From: Malania oleifera
Lineage: Eukaryota > Streptophyta > Magnoliopsida > Santalales > Ximeniaceae
Direction: 5' to 3'
DNA length: 64,000 nt
Assembly (NCBI RefSeq): GCF_029873635.1
Contig: NC_080425.1
Location: 40,861,390-40,925,389, forward strand
Below the pieces are notes generated by a model. The model saw nothing but the letters and a program-made list of their open reading frames with translations, did not search any database and was not told where the DNA came from. Positions 1 to 12,138 of this stretch are shown here, piece by piece (within the stretch, counting starts at the first letter, position 1; every line of letters begins with the position of its first letter). A program made the position numbers and the translations under genes.

Positions 1-3000
1 TCACTCTATCTCATTGAGTTCAAGGTTTTGTTCCATGGGAAAGTTGCTAGGCTTAGCTCCAAGGAAGCCAGTGTCTTCCAGTATCTCAAGGGCATACTTC
101 CTCTAAAACAGAAATATTCCCTTGGCTGAACGAGCGGCTTCAATTCCCAAGAAATACTTGAGAATTCCCAGATCTTTGAGCTTGAAGTGGTCACTTAGAA
201 GTTTCTTGGCCGCATTGATCTGCTCCAAATTGTTTCCTGCAACGATAATATCATCCACATATACTAAAATGGCAGTGAAATTGTTCTTATGGGATCGGAT
301 GAAAAGTGGGCAATGTGCCTTGGACTGTGAATATCCTGCATCAATAAGGGTGGATGAGAACTTGACATACCATTGCCTTGAGGCTTGTTTAAGGCCATAA
401 AGAGACTTAATGAGCTTACATACTATAGTCTCCCCCTTTCGTCCAAATCCCGGTGGAGGCTACATGTATACTTCTTATTCCAGATCTCCATATAGGAAAG
501 TGTTGTTGACATTAGGCTGATGAAGATGTTAGTTATGCACTGAAGCAAGTTCCAGAATGGTGTGAACGGTGGTCATCTTGGCTACTAGAGGAAATGTCTC
601 GGTGTAGTCAATGCCTTCTTGTTGACTGTAACCCTTAGCAACGAGGCAAGTCTTGTATCGTTCGATGGATCCATATGGATTGTATTTGATCTTATAGACC
701 CATGTACATCCAATAGGCTTCTTACCAGGAGGGAGAGGAGTGAGGATCCAGGTATTGTTGAACTCGAGAGCATCAATCTTAGCACGCATAGCAGTACGCC
801 AGTTTGGATCGGTTATGGCCTATAAGAAAGATTATGGTTCTTTGGCAAAAGAGATATCCATGGTAAAGGCACGGTGAATAGGAGTTAAGTGGGAATAAGA
901 AAGGTAACCAGTGAGAGGATAAGGAGTACCTGATGAAAAACGGACTAGCGCAAATTCAAATGATTGAGTGGGCGGTTGAGATGGTAAAACCTATTTTGCA
1001 TGAAAATCCTTCAAATATGTTGGTGGCTTAGTCAGACAACTAGATCGTTGGGGCACTGGAGAAGGAGATGTTGATGGTGACGGAATAGGAGATGGCGATG
1101 GTGACGGAATAGGAGACGGGTCATCTAGAATATGGTCAAGGGAAAATACAGGACAAGGTAGGGAGGGTTTTGTAGGTTCAGGTTTAGAAGAGGCAAAAGG
1201 AAAAATATCTTTATGAAAAATGACATCTCTGGAAACAAAGACTTTGTGTGTGCTAAGATTATAGTCGGTACCCTTTTTGACCATACAGGTAACCAAGGAA
1301 GACACATTGGATGGCTCGTGGGTCGAATTTGGATGGGTTCTGAGAGTGAGAGAAATCAAAACACAAGCATCCAAATACTTTCAGGTGAGTATATGTGGGT
1401 TTGACACCATGCAATTTTTCATAAGGAGATAAACCACCCAAAATAGGAGAAGGTGTGCGGTTAATGAGATAGGTAGCAGTAAGAATAGCATTCCCCCAAA
1501 AGTGTGTAGGCATATGTGCTTGAAAGAGTAAGGAGCGGGCAACATTGATGAGATGATGATGTTTCTATTCAACCACTCCATTTTGTTGAGTGGAGACACA
1601 ACTGGTTTGGTGGATAATACCCTTGGGTGCATCAAATGTGGGCATGTGAAACTCTAGCCCATTATCACTTCGTATGATTTTGATGGTGTTAGAGAATTAA
1701 TTTTCAACGAGATGAATGAAATATTGCAAGAGAGAACGGGTGTTAGATTTGTGGTGCATTAAATAAACCCAAGTACTATGGGTAAAATCGTCGACAGTAG
1801 TGAGAAAATAACGTGCACCAATAATAGAAAGGGTGCGATAAGCCCCCCAAATGTCAACATGTAGTAATTCAAAAGGTTTATGGGAAGAAATAGGACTAGT
1901 TGGAAATGGAGCATGAGTCTGTTTAGCCAATGGGCAAATTAAACATGGTTGCAAATCAGAATTACAAATTTCTGGTTCGTTATTGGAAAGAAAAGACAAA
2001 TTATTATTGGGCAAATGTCCTAAACGTTGATGCCAGATTTAAGAAGTCAAAGTGGAGGTGGCCGCCTGACAACAAGCTTTTCTAGTGTTTGCAAAGTGGT
2101 AGAGGCCATCTTGCTCAGTTCCCATCCCAATCATCTTCATCGAGCGCAGGTCCTGAATAAAACAGAAATTAGAAGAAAAGATAATGAGACAATGGTGTAT
2201 TTTTCATAACTTACGAGCGGAAATTAGGTTGAAATGAAAGGTCGAGACACAAAGAACATTATTTAAAGCGAGTAGGAGAGAATTGAACTGATCAAATATG
2301 AGTAACAGTGGCATGGGAGCCATCTGGTAATTGAACTATCAGACCATGGACTAGAAAAGATTAGGTCAAATTAGTGGGTGTGTAAACCATAGGGTCGGTT
2401 GCACCACTATCAAGAATCCACAGATGATCACTATTGGGCGTACCCGCCAATAAAGAGCCAACACTACCTACTTGGTGTGCCATGGATTGCAGAGGGGTGG
2501 AATTGTTGAGAATAAGCATGAGGAAAAATGAAACCTCTCAAATGAAACACTTCTCTTTTTTCTTTCTTTCTTTCTTTTCCTTTTTTTTATTTTTTATTTA
2601 TTTATTTTTGGAAGAATTGATTCTCCACTCAGTTGAATATTTTAAATATTGATTTGCCTTGATCCATTAAGTTGTTAGTGGGTCACTTTGGAATTCCTCT
2701 TCAAAGTTAAGTGGAAGAAATGGCAGGATTTAGAGCCCACTTTTGGCGTGGGTTGGCTAGGCACAGATTTGTAGGAGGTTATCTTCAACCTCTGATTCAG
2801 ACAAATCAGCGTGTTCTCTGCTTTGTTGAAGACGACGACGTAGACGATCAAGAGATGACGTCAAATCGGACAACAGGTCTGCAAAGGCGCGGATCTGAAA
2901 GAGCAACAAGCTGATTGAGGAAGACAACGTCAGAAAGTTGATGGAGATACCGATTACAATGTCTAATACTTTAGCAAAGAACAACAATAGAGACAACGAT

Positions 3001-3279
3001 GTCGAAGGTCATTGATAGCAGAGACAAAGATCAAATAGGCAGCGAAGGAGTGACGGTTCCTTCGTTCTCAACGATGGCGGAGCTAGTGGTGAGATCACCG
3101 GACAATCGAAGCAAAGGTTCGACAAACTAACGCTGATACCATGTGAAAAGAATTAAAGGAAGAAGAATATATTAAAAAAAAAAAAAAAAACCTCTGTTCA
3201 AGAATTGTATATCTTACAACAATTTATAATCCATATTTATACTTGTAATTGGGATACAAGAAAATCAACTCTATTCACA
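1..3279 (-). mobile_element. Ty1/copia LTR retrotransposon, 5' part, runs off the left edge
   Basis: Read on the - strand, the order is LTR, primer-binding site, a gag/leader region, integrase and reverse transcriptase, which is the copia order (integrase before RT). The GAG-pre-integrase and integrase core lie around 1700-2030 (motif CLICPLAKQ, then HVDIWGAY). The integrase C-terminal part is at 1259-1513 (THFWGNAILTATYLINRTP, FLGY). The RT start is at 529-789 (NTWILTPLPPGKKPIGCTWV, YSQQEGIDYTETFPLVAKM). The remaining RT, RNase H and 3' LTR would lie left of base 1. The copy is broken (several breaks) and is a fossil. An acidic, proline/serine-rich linker near 991-1374 separates integrase from RT, as in many copia polyproteins. 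Confidence 0.9.
3142..3279 (-). repeat. Short copia 5' LTR with adjacent primer-binding site
   Basis: On the + strand the LTR starts TGTGAA at 3142 and ends TTCACA at 3279, so its ends are an inverted TG...CA pair (138 bp). Immediately outside, 3133-3141 reads ctgatacca, the complement of TGGTATCAG, the usual tRNA-iMet primer-binding site. This places the LTR at the 5' end of the - strand copia element. The partner LTR lies beyond the left edge, so the right boundary is inferred from the terminal inverted repeat only. Confidence 0.65.
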
Positions 3280-3295
3280 AATTATTTGGACTAAA

Positions 3296-3655
3296 TTCGA
3301 TTTTACTCGAATTAGAGTTAAATATGAACTATTCAAATAGTGTAATAAGTCGAGTTTAAGTTTTATAACATTGCTCATGAGTTTAATAAAACTTTTATAA
3401 TTTTTTTATATTATATAAGTTAAATAATATTTATTTTATACTTAAATTTAATATTATATATATTACATTATTTTATACTATTTTTACATTATTTTACAAT
3501 CAAGTTGAGTTCATATTTTAATAATTTATAGTCGAGTTAAGTTCAAGTTTAACAATTTTGTACTTGATCGAGTTCGATTTGAGTTTTGAACTCAATATTT
3601 TTGAGTCGAATCGAGTTCGAGTATTCTACTACATTGACTTGATTGATTTGAATAC
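3296..3655. repeat. Degenerate TCGAG/TTCGAG-rich dispersed repeat
   Basis: Repeated variants of tcgag, gttcga and gagttcaag occur in both orientations in otherwise AT-rich DNA. The same style of sequence recurs in a GC-richer form at 43140-43340. Such stretches are common in plant genomes as non-autonomous element debris. No clear ends or target duplication are visible. Confidence 0.4.
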
Positions 3656-4772
3656 GTTCTTAATGGGATAATAGTTCTCAGTTGATTTTAAAAATTGATA
3701 ACAAAATTTTATTATCTTTGATTATTTTGCTAGACTATGAGAATTAAATTCTTCTTTTTATACATAATTTCTTATTAAGATTAAAATAAAATAAGCATTT
3801 GATGAGTTTAAATATGACTAAAATAAAAAATATCCATAATTTTTTAAATTTTTTTGAAAATTTTGATAATTTCTTCAAATATATTTATATTATTTTTGGT
3901 TTTCATGTAAAATAAAATTGTCCTTATAGTACTGAAAGGTGAGTTTCAAAACACAATAATTAAGTAAAATAGCTATAGTTAATTCTATTTTTATTATACT
4001 TATTTACTTAATTTTATTTTATTATTTAAACCATATTTTTAAGTTTGTATTAGATTTATGGAAAAAAAATGTGTATTTATTCAAAGAATTATAAAATATT
4101 ATATTATATTTAATTAATTTATCTATTTTAATAATATAAAAATAAAAAATATTTAAGTAATTAGTATTACTCAATAATTTTAAAAATAGTAATTTCAAAC
4201 AATAAACTTTTCACCAACTTCTTACCCAAATAAAAATTCTCCCCATATCCCATCCTATCTTGTCTCCACAGTTTTTCAAAATAGATCTAATTAAAAAAAA
4301 AAGAAAAAAGATAGCACCCCTTGTGACGTAAAGTTGGGTGTATGGCATGGGATACAGGTTTTTTCAGCTTCGACTTTTTAGGTGGATTAAGAATTTTGTT
4401 AATAAAATAAAGTAAAATAAAATATTTTTCATTGCATCATCATGAAATACTATTAGCTGGACTTCATTTGAATTTTGAAAAAACATTAATTGTCGTATGT
4501 CTGAATAGATTTTGGATCTGGATACAATGTAATATAAAATTGCGTTAAAATTATTTCGACTTTTCCAAGGCGTGTGTGTAGGGTCTTGTGCCCGCTTCGG
4601 GCTGAAGCGAGATACAAAATTCAAGCATAACTAATGGAACCTTTTTATAATCTACTCTTCTTTTACAACTAAAATGCTGATTAACAATGTAAACGATGAC
4701 TGTCAATTTCTACTTTTATTAGAGTATTTTTAATTTTTGGTTATTTTTTCCATAAATATAATGTGTATAAAT

Positions 4773-4808
<36 letters not shown>

Positions 4809-5270
4809 CACATATTTTTGATTGATTCTCCTATTTCATACCTTTTTGACTCTTCCTAGTGTCGTTAAGATTTGAATTCAAGACTTTTAAAATAAAAATT
4901 TTAAATTTTAACCACTTGAACATCTCTTAAAAGACTCTCTCTCTACCTCCCAGTGCTCTCACACGCATCCACAAATATTTATGCCTTTAATCACAGGGGA
5001 ACAAGAAGATGGTTCTACCTCTAATAATTACTTATCCTATGGAATATATGGTGAATTAATTAACAATAATGCACCTACTTGCTCCTCATGCATGCACTTT
5101 GACAATCTTTACATACCTTTTTCTGATCTCTGCTCATCAATTATTTAAGTTAGCGCCTCTCCAACTTAAGAAATTTAATAGTGCAAGACTAGTTTTCCTC
5201 CTAGAATTATGGTTTACACAGAGGGATAAGATTGCCTACACAAGCAACAATTTCACCGTCAGCTAAAACC
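3656..5270. other. AT-rich spacer, no gene seen
   Basis: Both strands are full of stops and strongly A+T rich. No conserved protein motif, LTR end or RNA gene was recognised. The only distinct item is the CT microsatellite at about 4764-4805. Confidence 0.6.
4764..4805. repeat. (CT)n microsatellite
   Basis: About 20 uninterrupted CT units in AT-rich spacer DNA. No gene start is visible close by. Confidence 0.95.
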
Positions 5271-5279
5271 TCGACCTAC

Positions 5280-5830
5280 TAGATTCTAGCATTGTTTTGA
5301 GAACTTCCTTCACAAAAGATGCAGGGTACGCCAAATACCATCCTGTTTATTATCTTTCACCTGATTTTCTTTATCCACCCCCTTTTCTCCAAAGATATGC
5401 CTAGACCTTCTAACGTAGTTGGAGACAAATGAGAAATGTCACCCAATACATCTAATGGATCTGAGTTGTACCCAAATTCGTTGTGAAATTCATCAAGTAA
5501 CAATCCATCAACATATGCAAACTCAAAAGCATCACCCCAATTCCTTTTAACCTCTACCTATCCCCACCCCAACCTTCTCGCTTGATATATCTTTCATCTC
5601 CATCACTCTCCAAAATAGTAAAGCTAAGATCTGTGTTACTCTCTAATTGTTCCTCTCTAAAGATTAGTTGTCCTTGCATCAGAACACATTGTCCCTCTTC
5701 AAACACTTTTCACATCTCAAAATTCTCAGCACCCACCTGAATAAGTGCTTTCAGATTATAAACGTTGGAACTCCAGTCCTAACAAATTCATTATTGACAA
5801 CAAACCATCTTCCAACACTATTTCTTAACA
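5280..5830 (-). mobile_element. Probable L1-type LINE ORF1 fragment
   Basis: The - strand has stretches that read as protein between stops. The clearest, near 5390-5500, includes LGDISHLSPTTLEGL, matching in pattern the LSYVxPTxLEGL segment of the three L1 ORF1-like copies at 56-64 kb in this window. The surrounding acidic, asparagine-rich reading is also similar. Frames change and stops interrupt it, so it is a dead fragment. It could instead be an unrelated pseudogene; the assignment rests on one motif. Confidence 0.4.
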
Positions 5831-6384
5831 CAGTATAAAAATGATACCAAAAGGCATCTGATATCAGAACTTCATTTAAAGGCTGGCAGCATGCTATGGA
5901 AGTTGGAAACACTATGCTTCAAAGCATTCAAAAAATGCAGCTTAAAACTAAAACATTTACCCCTCATTTTTGTCTAATTCAACTTTATAGTTGTAAATTC
6001 TCTAATTCCAAGAAATGTACAGTTAACACTTTTACAATCCATAATTAAGCCAAAATTGTCTAAAGCTTGTTTTCGCTGTTAAAAATTTACAATCAATAAT
6101 AAATTGGTTAAAAATAATTATAAACATCTATTATGTAATAATTAACAAATATATATTTGCAAAGTACAAAGGTTTTAACATTGCACTGATGCAACATAGA
6201 TAACTTACAACCATATGTTTTTTAACAGCATTTAGGGGCACCAGCAAACGCAAACCTAGTCACACAAAAGCCCAAGAGAAACAACACATTGCTTCTTATC
6301 CCAACACTAATTCTAAATGCTTCATAGTTCTGGTCTGCTATACATTACTTGATAACAAATGCAGATCCAGTTATTTGATGGTAG
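5831..6384. other. Spacer between L1-like fragment and RTE LINE
   Basis: AT-rich sequence without a recognisable gene, repeat end or RNA. It ends at the target-site duplication of the RTE LINE. Confidence 0.5.
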
Positions 6385-6403
6385 AGTTTTTTAGAAGTAC
6401 TAC
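6385..6403. repeat. Target-site duplication, 3' side of RTE LINE
   Basis: The 19-bp sequence agttttttagaagtactac occurs here next to the (caa)n tail and again at 10082-10100 at the other end of the LINE. A perfect 19-bp match at both ends is typical of target-primed reverse transcription. Confidence 0.9.
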
Positions 6404-9400
6404 AACAACAACAACAAAACCAAGCTTTCAGTCCCACTAGGTGGGGTCGGCTATATGAATCCTTTTCTGCCAATTTAAGTAACCATGGACCATTTCTTTT
6501 GACAAATTCAGGGCTATTAAATCCTTACTCACTATCTCATTCCAAGTTATTTTAGGTCTACCCCTACTCCTTTTACTATCCCCCCATAGTAACTAACTCA
6601 CTCTTCCTCACTAGCACATTATGTGGCCTACGTTGCAAGTGTCCACACCATCTAAGTCGTCCCTCTCTTACCTTATCTTTTATAGGAGTTACATCTAACT
6701 TACCGCAAATATGTTCATTCCTTAATTTATCTATCATTGTTATACCACTCATTCATCTAAGCATTCTCATCTCAACAACTTTTACTTTTTGGATATTCTA
6801 TTTCTTCATCATCCAACATTCTGATACACATAGCATAGTTGGTCTTATAGCCATCCTATAAAACTTTTCTTTTAATTTTGAGGGTATTCTACGACCACAA
6901 AGCACACTTGAAGCATTTCTCCATTTTACCCAACCTGCTTTAACTCTATGCATTACATCATCTTCAATTTCGTTGGTGTTGTGTGCAAAGATGGATTTGT
7001 ATGGTGTTTTTGCGAAAAGGAATCAATGGGTTTTGGGTCTTGACGAAGAAACCCTAAAATCTTTTTGGTTGCTGAGAAAAGTGATCATTAAAGTTCCAAG
7101 AAAGGTGATTATTAAAGTATTCCTTTTTACGTCCCCAGGTCGCCACACGAGTATTCTCTCCATTATTTATGGGTTTCTGCAAGCTGGAAAATTTGAATAC
7201 TATACGTTGCAAGTGTCCACACCATCTAAGTCGTCCCTCCCTTATTTAATCTTCTATAAGAGTTACATCTAACTTACCGCGAATATGTTTATTCCTTAAT
7301 TTATCTATCAGTGTTATATCATCCATCTAAGCATTCTCATCTCAACAATTTTTACTTTTTGGATATTCTATTTCTTCGTCGCCCAACATTCTGATACATA
7401 TAGCATAGTTAGTCTTATAGCCATGCTATAAAACTTTTCTTTTAATTTTAAGGGTATTCTACAATCACAAAGCACACTTGAAGCACTTCTCCATTTTACC
7501 CAACCAACTTTAACTTTATGCATTACATCATCTTCAATTTCTCCTTCATCTTGCATAATAGATCTAAGGTATCAAAATCTACAAGTGTTATTTATTTCAT
7601 CATCATCAAGTTTAACTTTGTCTCCAATATTCCTCTTACCATTACGGAAAGTACACTTCATATATTCTCTTTTATTTATACTTATCCTAAAGTCTCTAGA
7701 TTCCAAAGCTTCTCTCCATAATTCTAACTCAACCTCTACTCCGTCCCTAATTTCATCAATCAATATAATATCATCTGCAAACAACATACACCATGGAACC
7801 TCATCTTGAATACTCTTAGTCAGTGGTCCATCACTAAAGTAAAAAAGATAAGGGCTCAAAGCAAATCCTCAATGTACACCTATGATGATTGGAAATTCTC
7901 TAATTTCCCCATCTATAGTCCTTACACTAGTCATCACTCCATCGTACATATCCTTAATAACATCGTTATACCTACTACATACACCTCTTTTTTCTAAAAC
8001 CTACCAAAGAACTTCCCTAAGTACCCTATCATATGCTTTCTCTAGGTCAATAAATACCATATGCAAGTCCCTCTTCTTTTCCCTAAACTTTTCCATTAAT
8101 CTTTATAAAAGATATATAGCTATGTGGTAGAACTCCTAGGCATAAAACCAAATTGATTTTCTGATACCTTCATTTCTAGCCTTAATCTTTGTTCAACTGT
8201 CCTTTCCCATTGTTTCATCGTATGACTCATAAGTTTAATTCCACGATAATTACTACAATTTTGATAATTTCCTTTATTTTTGCATATAGGTATTAAAGTG
8301 CTTTTCCTCCATTGATCAGACATTTGCTTAGTTTTTATAATTGTATTAATTAAATAAGTTATTCATATAACTCCGTTATCACCTAAGCATTTCCAAACTT
8401 CAATTGGCATGTTATCCTTCAATTGGGATGTTATCGGTTCTACAGCTTTCCCATTTTTCATTTTTTTTAGTGCAAACTTAACTTCGTTAATTCTAATTTT
8501 GCAAATAAATTTCATATTTCTGGTCTTTTCCGCATTTATCAATTCTAAGTTTAAGTCTTCTATTTGGTTTTCATTAAACAACTTACTAAGATAACTCTGC
8601 CATCTTTCTTTTATGTTTGCATCCTTAACCAATACAATATCATCCTCACTTTTTATGCATTTTACATTTCTGAAGTCCTTACTCTTCCTTTCTCTACCTT
8701 TAGCAAGTTTAAATATCTATTTCCCCTTCTTTTGTATCTAATCTATCATAAAACCAACTAAATGATTTGTATTTAGCTTCACTAACGGCCTTTTTTCCAT
8801 CTTTTCTCACATCTTTATACTTTTCAAAGTTATCCATACTTCTACATTTTTGCCACATTTTATACCAAATTCTTTTTGTCTTCACGGCTTTTTGGACATT
8901 TTATCTCACAACCAACTTTCTTTACTATTTGAGAAATCTTCCCCTTGATTCACCTAAAATCTCTTTTGCTAACATTTTTATAGAGCTAACTAATCTACTC
9001 CAAAGAGTATTTGTATCTATCTCATTCTCTATAGTTCAATCCCCATCTTTGATCATTTTATCTTTAAATTTTATTATATTTTCTCCCTTTAGGTTCCGCC
9101 ACCTAATTCTCTTACACTGATTTATTTTATTATTTTTCTTCCATTTTTTAATACATATATCTAACACTAAGACTATGTTGTATGGTTAGGCTTTCACCTA
9201 GAATAACAAACGATCTACCCTCCTAGTTAAAAAAAAGAAATTTGTTTGACTTCTATTTTGTCCACTTTTAAAGGTTATTAAGTGTTCTTCTCTCTTCTTA
9301 AAGAAAGTATTCATTATACAAAAATCATATGACATAGCGAAACCTAAGATCATCTCCCCAGGATCATTTTTGTGTCCATATTCATATCCTCTATGTATCC

Positions 9401-10081
9401 TCTCATAACTTTTATTATCCCTTCCAATGTGTCCATTTAGATCTCTCATAAATATTTTCTCAGTCCCTAGTATGCCTAATACCATCTTGATTTTTATAGT
9501 TCTATCCCATACTATGTTTGCATAACAACGCTATCTTTTAAGTTTTTGTCCACAATAATTCCTACTTCATTCTTATGTTTTTCTTTTTCAATGTATTAAA
9601 GTTTAAATCCTAATTTATCAATTTCTCTAGCTTTCTCCCCCACCCACTTAGTTTATTGAACGCAAACTATAATTTTTCTTCTAATCATTATGTGTCCACA
9701 ATTTCCATGTTTTACCCGTAAGTATCCATGTATTCCAAGTTTCTAAACTAATCCTAGTTTCCTAGGCTAACTTCTTTACCTGCCCATGTCCAGAATGATG
9801 CAGGAACCCTCGCTAATATGACACCAAACCCGAGCACCAACACGGCGCGTCGCTTCGAGGTAAAGACCTAGCCCACCCTTGTCCACTTTTTTCTACACCC
9901 GAGTGATACAAGTGCAATGCATCGCTCGTAGGGACACCCCAACAAATATTCGGTAAGAATTCATATCATAGTGATTTGACAAATTTTACGCTGGCCTTCA
10001 ACTACTTAACGCAACTCTCCTCATTTACCCGGGCTTGGGACCGGCTGTGTGTGAAAAAATTAGGACACTAGTGATTTGACA
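6404..10081 (-). mobile_element. RTE-clade LINE, near full length, inactive
   Basis: An RTE LINE encodes one polyprotein with an apurinic-type endonuclease followed by reverse transcriptase. On the - strand the 5' leader is at about 9780-10081. The endonuclease lies at about 9198-9760 (RDLNGHIGRDN, the metal-binding DLNGH motif). RT fragments follow at 8363-8632, 8120-8323 (NYRGIKLMSH; ENQFGFMPRSSTT) and 7572-7859 (catalytic FADD in LFADDIILIDE). The C-terminal part at 7368-7556 and 6629-6970 includes SECW and, further 3', RLRWCGH. The 3' end has the typical GGGTCGGCT-type segment and a (TTG)n tail. The reading is split over several frames with stops, so it cannot move itself. A 343-bp C-terminal block is duplicated. 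Its 19-bp target duplication shows that the whole span arrived, or was later modified, within one insertion. Confidence 0.92.
6629..7541 (-). repeat. Duplicated LINE block with 231-bp non-LINE spacer
   Basis: Bases 6629-6971 and 7203-7541 are two diverged copies, in the same orientation, of the same RTE C-terminal segment (both run from acgttgcaagtgtcc to atcatcttcaatttc). Between them, 6972-7202 is sequence that does not read as RTE. It contains a + strand open stretch including KSFWLLRKVIIKV, with an internal repeat of ggtgat(c/t)attaaagt-type sequence. It may be filler copied in during break repair or part of another transcript; the source was not recognised. Confidence 0.8.
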
Positions 10082-10100
10082 AGTTTTTTAGAAGTACTAC
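10082..10100. repeat. Target-site duplication, 5' side of RTE LINE
   Basis: Second copy of the 19-bp agttttttagaagtactac seen at 6385-6403. It marks the 5' end of the LINE and shows that little or no 5' truncation is needed to explain the insertion. Confidence 0.9.
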
Positions 10101-10405
10101 TGTCCATTATTGCACCATAGCCCAACAAAATACTTCTCAGTCCCTAAAGTGGATTTTAAATGCTTTAGACTAAACTCATATATATTACCTAATAACAAGG
10201 CGAGCAAAAATTACTAAAAAACCAAAAACCACACCAAAACCATTTTAATTCAGTTCTTCTTTTGGTTTTGGTTTTTAGTGTTCTAACATTTTGGTTCATT
10301 TCTGTTTCAATACCGGTTTTACATGAAATCCTAACAAAAAATAAATAAATATACATACATTTTTAATTATTTAAAGCCCCTTCGATAACTATTTGATACA
10401 AAAAC

Positions 10406-10462
<57 letters not shown>

Positions 10463-11165
10463 CGACCAAGAAACACTTAGCAGTGTTAGCTAAATATGTT
10501 GCATAAAGCTCTGATGCAGCAGATTGAACCATCCTACTTCCAGTAAAAATACAGCAGAACAATGAAAATGAAGGTGCTATGAATCCCATCAAAACAAAAA
10601 ATAAAACATAATAGCACATACACAATGTGACAGATGTTGACGACAGAGTATATGCATGATGCATTCTTCCATTGTAGCACCTTGTGTAGTGTACCAAAAG
10701 GGTTTTAGCTAAACAATAAATAGGTTTATGCTCAACATTTTAAATGAACTTTTGGGCCCTAGCATTGGCAAAGTATCTGCATGATGAAAAATGACTGCAG
10801 TTAAGCATACTGAGTTCAGAGCAGAGCCAATGACAGATGAGCTTCCGCTATTATTTCTTATTTAAAGAATCACTAAGTTAATTCTTTAGGTCTAAATTAA
10901 AATTATAAGTCAAAACTCATTGATGTATATATCTGTGACCAATTAAACAGAATTTTATGTAATAAAACACTTAAGATTAAAAAAACTCATCAATTGACAG
11001 TTTATCAACAATTAACAAATTACTGACAAGACAAGCTTAAAGAAACTCAGAGCGAGGTTGAGATAACAAATAAACATCACAGATGCTCAGTAAGCAAGGG
11101 GCTAAACATTGGAAGGTACAGTCAAACACAGCCCAACTGCTGCAACAGTAAGGTAATGCAAAGAA
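10101..11165. other. Spacer 3' of the SmB pseudogene
   Basis: No gene was recognised. It contains an imperfect inverted repeat at about 10210-10285 (aaaaccaaaaacc... facing ggttttggttttt), possibly a small MITE, and a GA microsatellite at 10408-10461. It may include the ancestral 3' untranslated region of the SmB-like sequence, but no polyadenine tract marks such an end. Confidence 0.5.
10408..10461. repeat. (GA)n microsatellite
   Basis: Near-perfect GA repeat of about 54 bp with one GAAAGA interruption. The leucine-serine reading on the - strand is a by-product of the repeat. Confidence 0.95.
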
Positions 11166-11213
11166 ATCAGAAGTCAATATATCGATAGGTTCCATAGGAA
11201 GCATACCAAATCC

Positions 11214-12055
11214 CTACTGCTGCTGATTCTGTTGCTGCTGCTGAGGATTTGGGGGCGGTTGCATGCCTAGACGAGGAGGACCAAAAACTAGAACGCCACC
11301 AGGTGGAGGAGGCATCCCTAGTCGAGGAGGAGGGGCTGGCATTCCTGGTCGCGGTGCAAGTGACGGTCCTCTCATCATTGGTGGTGGAGGGACCATTTAG
11401 CGCTGTCCAAATTGTGGCGGCACCTGGAACACAGGTGGTGCCCCACTTGGCCTTGCAGCCGCATACTTGGAGGGCCAGTAGGGGGTGGACCACGTGCCAT
11501 TGGTGGTGGAGCTTGCCCAGGCTGGCCAAGGAATGGAGGCATCTGCCCGGGTGGTCGGATCACTAGAGCAGGATAGGAAATGGGTGGCGCCGACACTTAA
11601 GGCACCGGAGGGCGAGAGATCTGTGGCTGCATCATGCTAGGCGTAGGCCCCCCAACGCCATGAATTGTCCTAGCCAAACCAGGCTGAACCTGAATCAATG
11701 GTGCAGTTGGAATCCCCCTCCCAGCAGCTCTCCCAATTCCTGGACCTGCCACTGCAGCAGCACCAGCAGCTTTGGCACGAGACTCATCCGGAGGGGGACG
11801 ACCTTCCACCGTCATAGAGATCACCTCTTCACCCCTTAGGAGAACCAAACCCAAGGTTCTACGATCCTCTCGTTCTTCATTCTTCTTACCCTTGGCCAGG
11901 GGGAGTTTCTGGAACTCCTCGCAGTCGCTAATGACAAGGTTCATGTGGCGGTCGAAGGCCATGAACTTGCCCACTAGTTGGCGGCCGTCCTGAATCGTGA
12001 CGCGCATACGGTAATTGATATATTGGAGCATCTTGGAGCTCTTGGACATCGACAT
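11214..12055 (-). pseudogene. SmB/B' snRNP-associated protein, pseudogene with intact Sm domain
   Basis: SmB is a core protein of the heptameric Sm ring around spliceosomal U1, U2, U4 and U5 snRNAs. The - strand start MSMSKSSKMLQYINYRMRV at 12055 matches the plant SmB N-terminus. Sm1 (FMAFDRHMNLV) and Sm2 (LVLLRGEEVISM) are present, followed by the RAAGRGIPTAP linker and the MMQPQISRPP proline-rich tail. The open frame ends after 152 codons at a TAA (11597-11599) where the family continues PPxPQLSAPP. The tail then reads on in the same frame, shifts frame near 11465, meets a second TAA at 11397-11399, and ends in the family's NPQQQQQ tail at 11214. No intron is visible, which would fit a retrocopy. 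A gene-capturing LTR retrotransposon sits 83 bp upstream of the ATG, so little of the original promoter remains. A truncated 152-residue Sm protein could still be made if transcribed. Confidence 0.85.
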
Positions 12056-12138
12056 TTTTGGAACGTATTGGGCTTGTTTTAGAGCAATGGAGAGAATGTG
12101 ATGGGGATAGCAGAAGAGTTAGGAGAGAGATGGAGTTT

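Noticed and set aside
6973-7272. + strand 99-codon frame in the LINE spacer
   Set aside because: It runs from the spacer into the antisense of the duplicated LINE block and shows no recognisable domain. Kept only as part of the spacer observation.
10389-10697. - strand frame with a leucine/serine repeat
   Set aside because: The repeat is the translation of the GA microsatellite and the rest has no conserved features; not a gene.
11249-11566. + strand 105-codon frame across the SmB tail
   Set aside because: Antisense shadow of the proline-rich SmB tail; GC-rich proline codons keep the other strand open.
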